This document shows positions 61,040 to 64,000 of a DNA stretch of 64,000 nt, piece by piece. Location of the stretch: positions 5,481,763-5,545,762 of the forward strand of contig NZ_AP018288.1 in the NCBI RefSeq assembly GCF_002368335.1. Direction: 5' to 3'. The translations under genes and the position numbers were made by a program. Each line of letters opens with the position of its first letter. Position 1 is the first letter of the stretch. The notes beneath the pieces were generated by a model. The model was not told where the DNA came from. It did no database searches and saw nothing but the letters and a program-made list of their open reading frames with translations. Source of the DNA: Nostoc sp. NIES-4103. GTDB lineage: Bacteria > Cyanobacteriota > Cyanobacteriia > Cyanobacteriales > Nostocaceae.

Positions 61040-61118
61040 CTTATAGTCATTAGTCAATGGTCAATAGTCAATAGTCATCAGTCATCGGTCATCAGTCATC
61101 AGTCAACAGTCATTTTCC
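61040..61118. repeat. STRR array GTCAATA/GTCATCA between the two phosphoesterase genes
   Basis: AGTCATTAGTCAATGGTCAATAG and then GTCATCGGTCATCAGTCATC units fill the gap and run into the 3' end of the downstream paralogue. Confidence 0.85.
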
Positions 61119-61936
61119 AAGGTAATTACTGTCACTTCTGGCGGACAAAATAAACGTCCTGGGAGATAAGTTCCTAAACCACGATTGACATATAATTGAT
61201 TTTTTCCTACTCGATGCAAACCCTGTGACCATTCCCAATGATGTAGTACATCGTAATTTTTTCGCAGAAATGGTAGGCAACGGCGTATTTTTAAAGGTAT
61301 TTTTGGCAGGATATTTTTTTGATAGAGTAGTATAGGCCCAAGTCCGGGTATGACGATTTGACCTCCATGGGTATGACCAGATAGTTGCAAATCTACTCGC
61401 CATGCTTGCAATATTTCGGCGGTGTCTGGATTATGGGATAAAACAATGCGGGGTGTAGTGGGGTCTAGCTGACTCATCACTGGTTGAGGATTGAATTCCC
61501 GTGAGTAACGATCTGCTAGTCCTACTAATGGTAATTCTTTTCCGAATGGATAGGCGATTTCATTCCATAGGACACGCACTCCAATGCTTGTAAGTGCAGC
61601 TGTAACTTCGGTTTTTGCATGTCGATAACGAATGTCATGATTCCCCAATATGGCATAAATACCGGCGTTGCTTTGCAAATGTTTGAGTCGCTGTACCAGT
61701 GTGTGAATAGGTTCTGGACTTGTGGTGATATAGTCACCAGTCAATAGTATTAAATCAGGTTTTGCTTCGTTGCTAAAGGCGATCGCTTTTTCTAGCATTT
61801 CCTCAGATAACCGCAAACCATCATAGTGAAAGTCTGACATCTGCACTAACTTCTTACCTTGTAAGGTTGCAGGTAAACCCGCAATTTTAGCCGTTAATCT
61901 CTCTACACTTAACGGCCCAGATAACAACCTGTGCAT
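61103..61936 (-). CDS. metallophosphoesterase, paralogue B
   Basis: The same length (277 aa) and motifs as paralogue A: MSDFHYDG, LTGDYITTS, LGNHDIRYRH and SGHTHGGQIVIPG. N-terminus MHRLLSGPLSVERLTAKIAGL. The pair is a recent tandem duplication; the C-terminal block VNRGLGTYLPGRLFCPPEVTVITLE is nearly identical in both. The last residues (NDC) and the stop lie in STRR DNA. Confidence 0.88.
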   Translation of the reverse strand: MHRLLSGPLSVERLTAKIAGLPATLQGKKLVQMSDFHYDGLRLSEEMLEKAIAFSNEAKPDLILLTGDYITTSPEPIHTLVQRLKHLQSNAGIYAILGNHDIRYRHAKTEVTAALTSIGVRVLWNEIAYPFGKELPLVGLADRYSREFNPQPVMSQLDPTTPRIVLSHNPDTAEILQAWRVDLQLSGHTHGGQIVIPGLGPILLYQKNILPKIPLKIRRCLPFLRKNYDVLHHWEWSQGLHRVGKNQLYVNRGLGTYLPGRLFCPPEVTVITLENDC

Positions 61937-62275
61937 AACGTACTTAATAAACCTAAATAATGGCGCTTACAGCTTAGCTAAAAATTATGCGATCGCCTGT
62001 AGCAACTGATATAACTTTTTGAAAACTTTATAGATAACTGTAAATTTAGCAGTATTTATACTTAACAAAAATTAAATGTGTTGTTGATTGTTATCAAAAT
62101 TGGGTATGTCAAAAAACCTGATTTATATAATTACTGAATTATTTTTCTAGATAAAAAATACTCTGTGGGCAACACTTGTAAAATTACTGAGGACATTACA
62201 TTGAAATTAAAGTTTGAATTTTAACATGATGCAACTACACAGACAAATTATCAGTTTTATTTCAAGGGTTTGTTT
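61937..62275. other. gap before the Mrr-ParA gene
   Basis: AT-rich, 339 bases. No gene, array or strong hairpin. It holds divergent promoters. Confidence 0.45.
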
Positions 62276-63439
62276 ATGCCATTATCTTTAGAACCACCAT
62301 ATATAGCAAGCTTTGTAGAATTTGAGCAGCATGTAGCAAAACTTATCCATAAAGCTGGTTGGATAGTTGAAACAGCCAAGCCCAACCAGCCAGGTTATGA
62401 TTTACTGGTAACAAAAGGGAATCGAGTTGGTGTTGTCCAAGTGAAATGGCTAAAAAGTAATGTGACAGCACCACAGCTTTTAAAGTTTGCTGATTTTTTA
62501 GATTCTCAAGAAGGTAAAAAATTTCACTTTGGTTGGTTCATAACTACAAAAGGTTTTGGTGGCCCAGCATTAGCATTAATTAGAGGCTGGGATAAAGATA
62601 CTAAAATCCGCTGCGGGATTGCAGATGAAAATAAGCTAGTTGGTGTTGATGATCTTCTCGACATTAGTGGTGGTGGCGGTGGTAGCACCCCAATAGAACC
62701 TCAGCGAAAAGTTTATTTTGGAGTTTTTACTTGTAAAGGTGGAGTTGGTAAAACAACTGTAGCAGGACATTTAGCAGGAGCATTAGCTCTGCAAGGATTT
62801 AATGTAGCACTTGTAGATTTAGACCCAGAACAAAATCTACAAAAGTTAGTAGGTGATGGTGTTTTCGTTCCTAATCCTAAAGGTGTCGGTACTACTATAG
62901 AAGTGTTTAATGGACTTGATTGGCATGAAGATGCTGCCCGTGATTGTCAAATAGTGATTTGTGATTGTTCACCTGCACTTGAGAGAAATCCTAAAGAGCT
63001 AATTGAGCGATTAGATTATTGCATCATACCAACAACTCTAAATCCTCTAGGAATCAACAAGCATGGTAAAGTTATTCAACAGACTGTTAAAGAAATACGT
63101 CAAATTAACAAAAATGCTTATTTATTTGTACTAGTTAATAATTTCAAAGACTTAAGTGTAAAGCGTTTTCAACTTTTAAAAAGTGTCTACCTTTCTGCTT
63201 ATCAAGAAATTAACAAGTTAGATGATAAGTTTGATTGCATAGACCCAGAAGAAGTTTGTATTCGGGCTAGTGATCTGCTTTATTACTGGGGTATACACAT
63301 CCTTGAAAATCCAGAAAATCCTACCAGTAGATTAGCATTTGATTTAATTGGCGGAAGATGCTATCCTCGTGAAGATTTTATTAAATTAGCAGATTATATA
63401 GAAACAAAAGCTGGTATAGGAATTCTTAGGACTAATTAA
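62276..63439 (+). CDS. Mrr-type nuclease fused to ParA/MinD-like ATPase
   Basis: A 387-residue fusion from the ATG at 62276; a TTG two codons earlier is possible. Residues 1-130 are an Mrr-like restriction endonuclease domain: ASFVEFEQHVAKLIHKAGW, then Asp42 in GYDLLVTKG and QVK (55-57) in GVVQVKW, the D-QxK core. A SGGGGGST linker (131-138) joins a ParA-type ATPase with deviant Walker A KGGVGKTT (154-161), Walker A' VDLDPEQN, and Walker B VICDCSPAL. I do not know a characterised protein with this exact order. A defence or plasmid/phage-control role is inferred. Convergent with a DUF5615 gene. Confidence 0.8.
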   Translation: MPLSLEPPYIASFVEFEQHVAKLIHKAGWIVETAKPNQPGYDLLVTKGNRVGVVQVKWLKSNVTAPQLLKFADFLDSQEGKKFHFGWFITTKGFGGPALALIRGWDKDTKIRCGIADENKLVGVDDLLDISGGGGGSTPIEPQRKVYFGVFTCKGGVGKTTVAGHLAGALALQGFNVALVDLDPEQNLQKLVGDGVFVPNPKGVGTTIEVFNGLDWHEDAARDCQIVICDCSPALERNPKELIERLDYCIIPTTLNPLGINKHGKVIQQTVKEIRQINKNAYLFVLVNNFKDLSVKRFQLLKSVYLSAYQEINKLDDKFDCIDPEEVCIRASDLLYYWGIHILENPENPTSRLAFDLIGGRCYPREDFIKLADYIETKAGIGILRTN

Positions 63440-63451
63440 GATATAAGTTCT

Positions 63452-63805
63452 TCAGAATGGAATAGACATTATCTGATTAATCCATTCCTCGGCGGTAGAA
63501 GCTTCCCAAATGAGGACAAGTGCTTCAATTGCGTCAGTGATTGGCATATTTTGCGAAATAACCAAAACTCCAGAACTGGTTTGTGAGATTATAAACTTGC
63601 CAAATTCAGCAGGCATGGTTTTACGATCATGGGTGACAAGAACTCTGTCATCCTGTGCTGCAATTGCCAATACTTCTGAATCTTTTTTACCTTCAAGACC
63701 TTCTGCATAGGCTGATTGAAAGTCAATATCGGTTTGTCTGCGTATTGTACCAGTAACAATTGCTTGTCTAAGATCGGCATCTGCTTGAAATCGAACTACC
63801 GTCAT
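63452..63805 (-). CDS. DUF5615 PIN-like toxin-type protein
   Basis: A 117-residue PIN-like protein of the DUF5615 family. FQADADLRQAIVTG near the start, and DDRVLVTHDRKTMPAEF near 52-68 carry the acidic residues of the fold. It is probably the toxin (RNase-type) of a pair with the upstream DUF433 gene, whose stop overlaps this ATG by four bases (ATGA). Confidence 0.85.
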   Translation of the reverse strand: MTVVRFQADADLRQAIVTGTIRRQTDIDFQSAYAEGLEGKKDSEVLAIAAQDDRVLVTHDRKTMPAEFGKFIISQTSSGVLVISQNMPITDAIEALVLIWEASTAEEWINQIMSIPF

Positions 63806-64000
63806 ATCTGGTTTTGCTTCTGTATTTGAGCATCTTTTAACTTCTGATACAGAAGCGAATTCTTTTCTCTACAAGACTGTTGCAGTTTCTCAAACTCTGT
63901 TTCACCTTCTTTTAAGTAGGCATCAACTAGATTTTTGTTGGCAAGATAAAAAGCGATCGCACCATAAACTTGTTCTAATGAGAGTAATGGAAAGTTTTGG
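63802..64000 (-). CDS. DUF433 antitoxin-type protein (partial, cut by window edge)
   Basis: A partial frame without its start: it enters from the window end and reads FPLLSLEQVYGAIAFYLANK, then VDAYLKEGETEFEKLQQ, the C-terminal part of DUF433 antitoxins. The stop TGA overlaps the ATG of the DUF5615 gene. A DUF433-DUF5615 order is a known type II-like toxin-antitoxin arrangement. Confidence 0.8.
   Translation of the reverse strand, partial: QNFPLLSLEQVYGAIAFYLANKNLVDAYLKEGETEFEKLQQSCREKNSLLYQKLKDAQIQKQNQI

Overview
The window reads as chromosomal DNA of a filamentous, probably heterocyst-forming cyanobacterium close to Nostoc/Anabaena. The grounds are many copies of the HIP1 octamer (GCGATCGC), heptanucleotide tandem repeats (STRRs) in most gaps, a Yfr1 RNA ahead of trxA, photosynthesis-linked genes (probable Psb35, Ycf35, tocopherol cyclase) and several cyanobacterial DUF families. 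No species name can be proven from the sequence alone.

Layout. 0.2-9.4 kb: probable psb35, a small DUF gene, a GH57 glycogen branching enzyme, then the leftward block grpE - dnaK - (1 kb repeat-rich gap) - dnaJ - tusA-like - rsgA; the last three overlap end to start. 9.9-14.5 kb: rightward pilB-pilT-pilC (type IV pilus motors and platform). 14.6-19.2 kb: small accessory genes, including a saccharopine dehydrogenase-like enzyme, a DUF6883/DUF4926 pair and a retropepsin-like protein with a short partner. 19.9-21 kb: DUF2997 - ycf35 - bacterial-type ferredoxin with a strong terminator, then two small non-autonomous mobile elements, one with a clear 10-bp target duplication. 22-27.4 kb: DUF4335/DUF3038 pair and mutS2. 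27.9-32.3 kb: beta-carbonic anhydrase, guaB3 - yfr1 - trxA, and a LOG-family protein. 32.6-42.8 kb: D-Ala-D-Ala carboxypeptidase, lptC-like, LabA-like NYN protein, metG, an acyltransferase, an alpha/beta hydrolase, unknowns, DUF6745 and Uma2. 43-50.2 kb: a helical membrane-associated protein, leucyl aminopeptidase, then plsX-fabH-fabD-plsC for fatty-acid and phospholipid synthesis. 50.5-52.7 kb: AI-2E transporter, DUF2288, YdcF. 53-54.9 kb: an accessory module (divergent 125-aa gene, 14-bp-arm palindrome, RHH-like small protein, HEPN-like protein broken by an in-frame TGA) next to tRNA-Arg(CCU). 54.9-62 kb: tocopherol cyclase, two J-domain/TPR proteins (one with a seven-blade WD40 propeller), a single-pass membrane protein and tandem metallophosphoesterases. 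62.3-64 kb: an Mrr-nuclease/ParA-ATPase fusion and a DUF433/DUF5615 toxin-antitoxin pair cut by the window edge.

The most distinctive material outside ordinary housekeeping genes is (i) the HEPN/RHH module with its in-frame TGA, (ii) the Mrr-ParA fusion, and (iii) the repeat landscape. In the repeats, heptamer arrays often face their reverse complement across a gap, supply stop codons and shared C-terminal tails to unrelated genes, and have entered rsgA and mutS2 in frame. A separate family of exactly 28-bp GTAG...CTAC palindromes shows arm covariation. All functional names rest on sequence reading without database searches.
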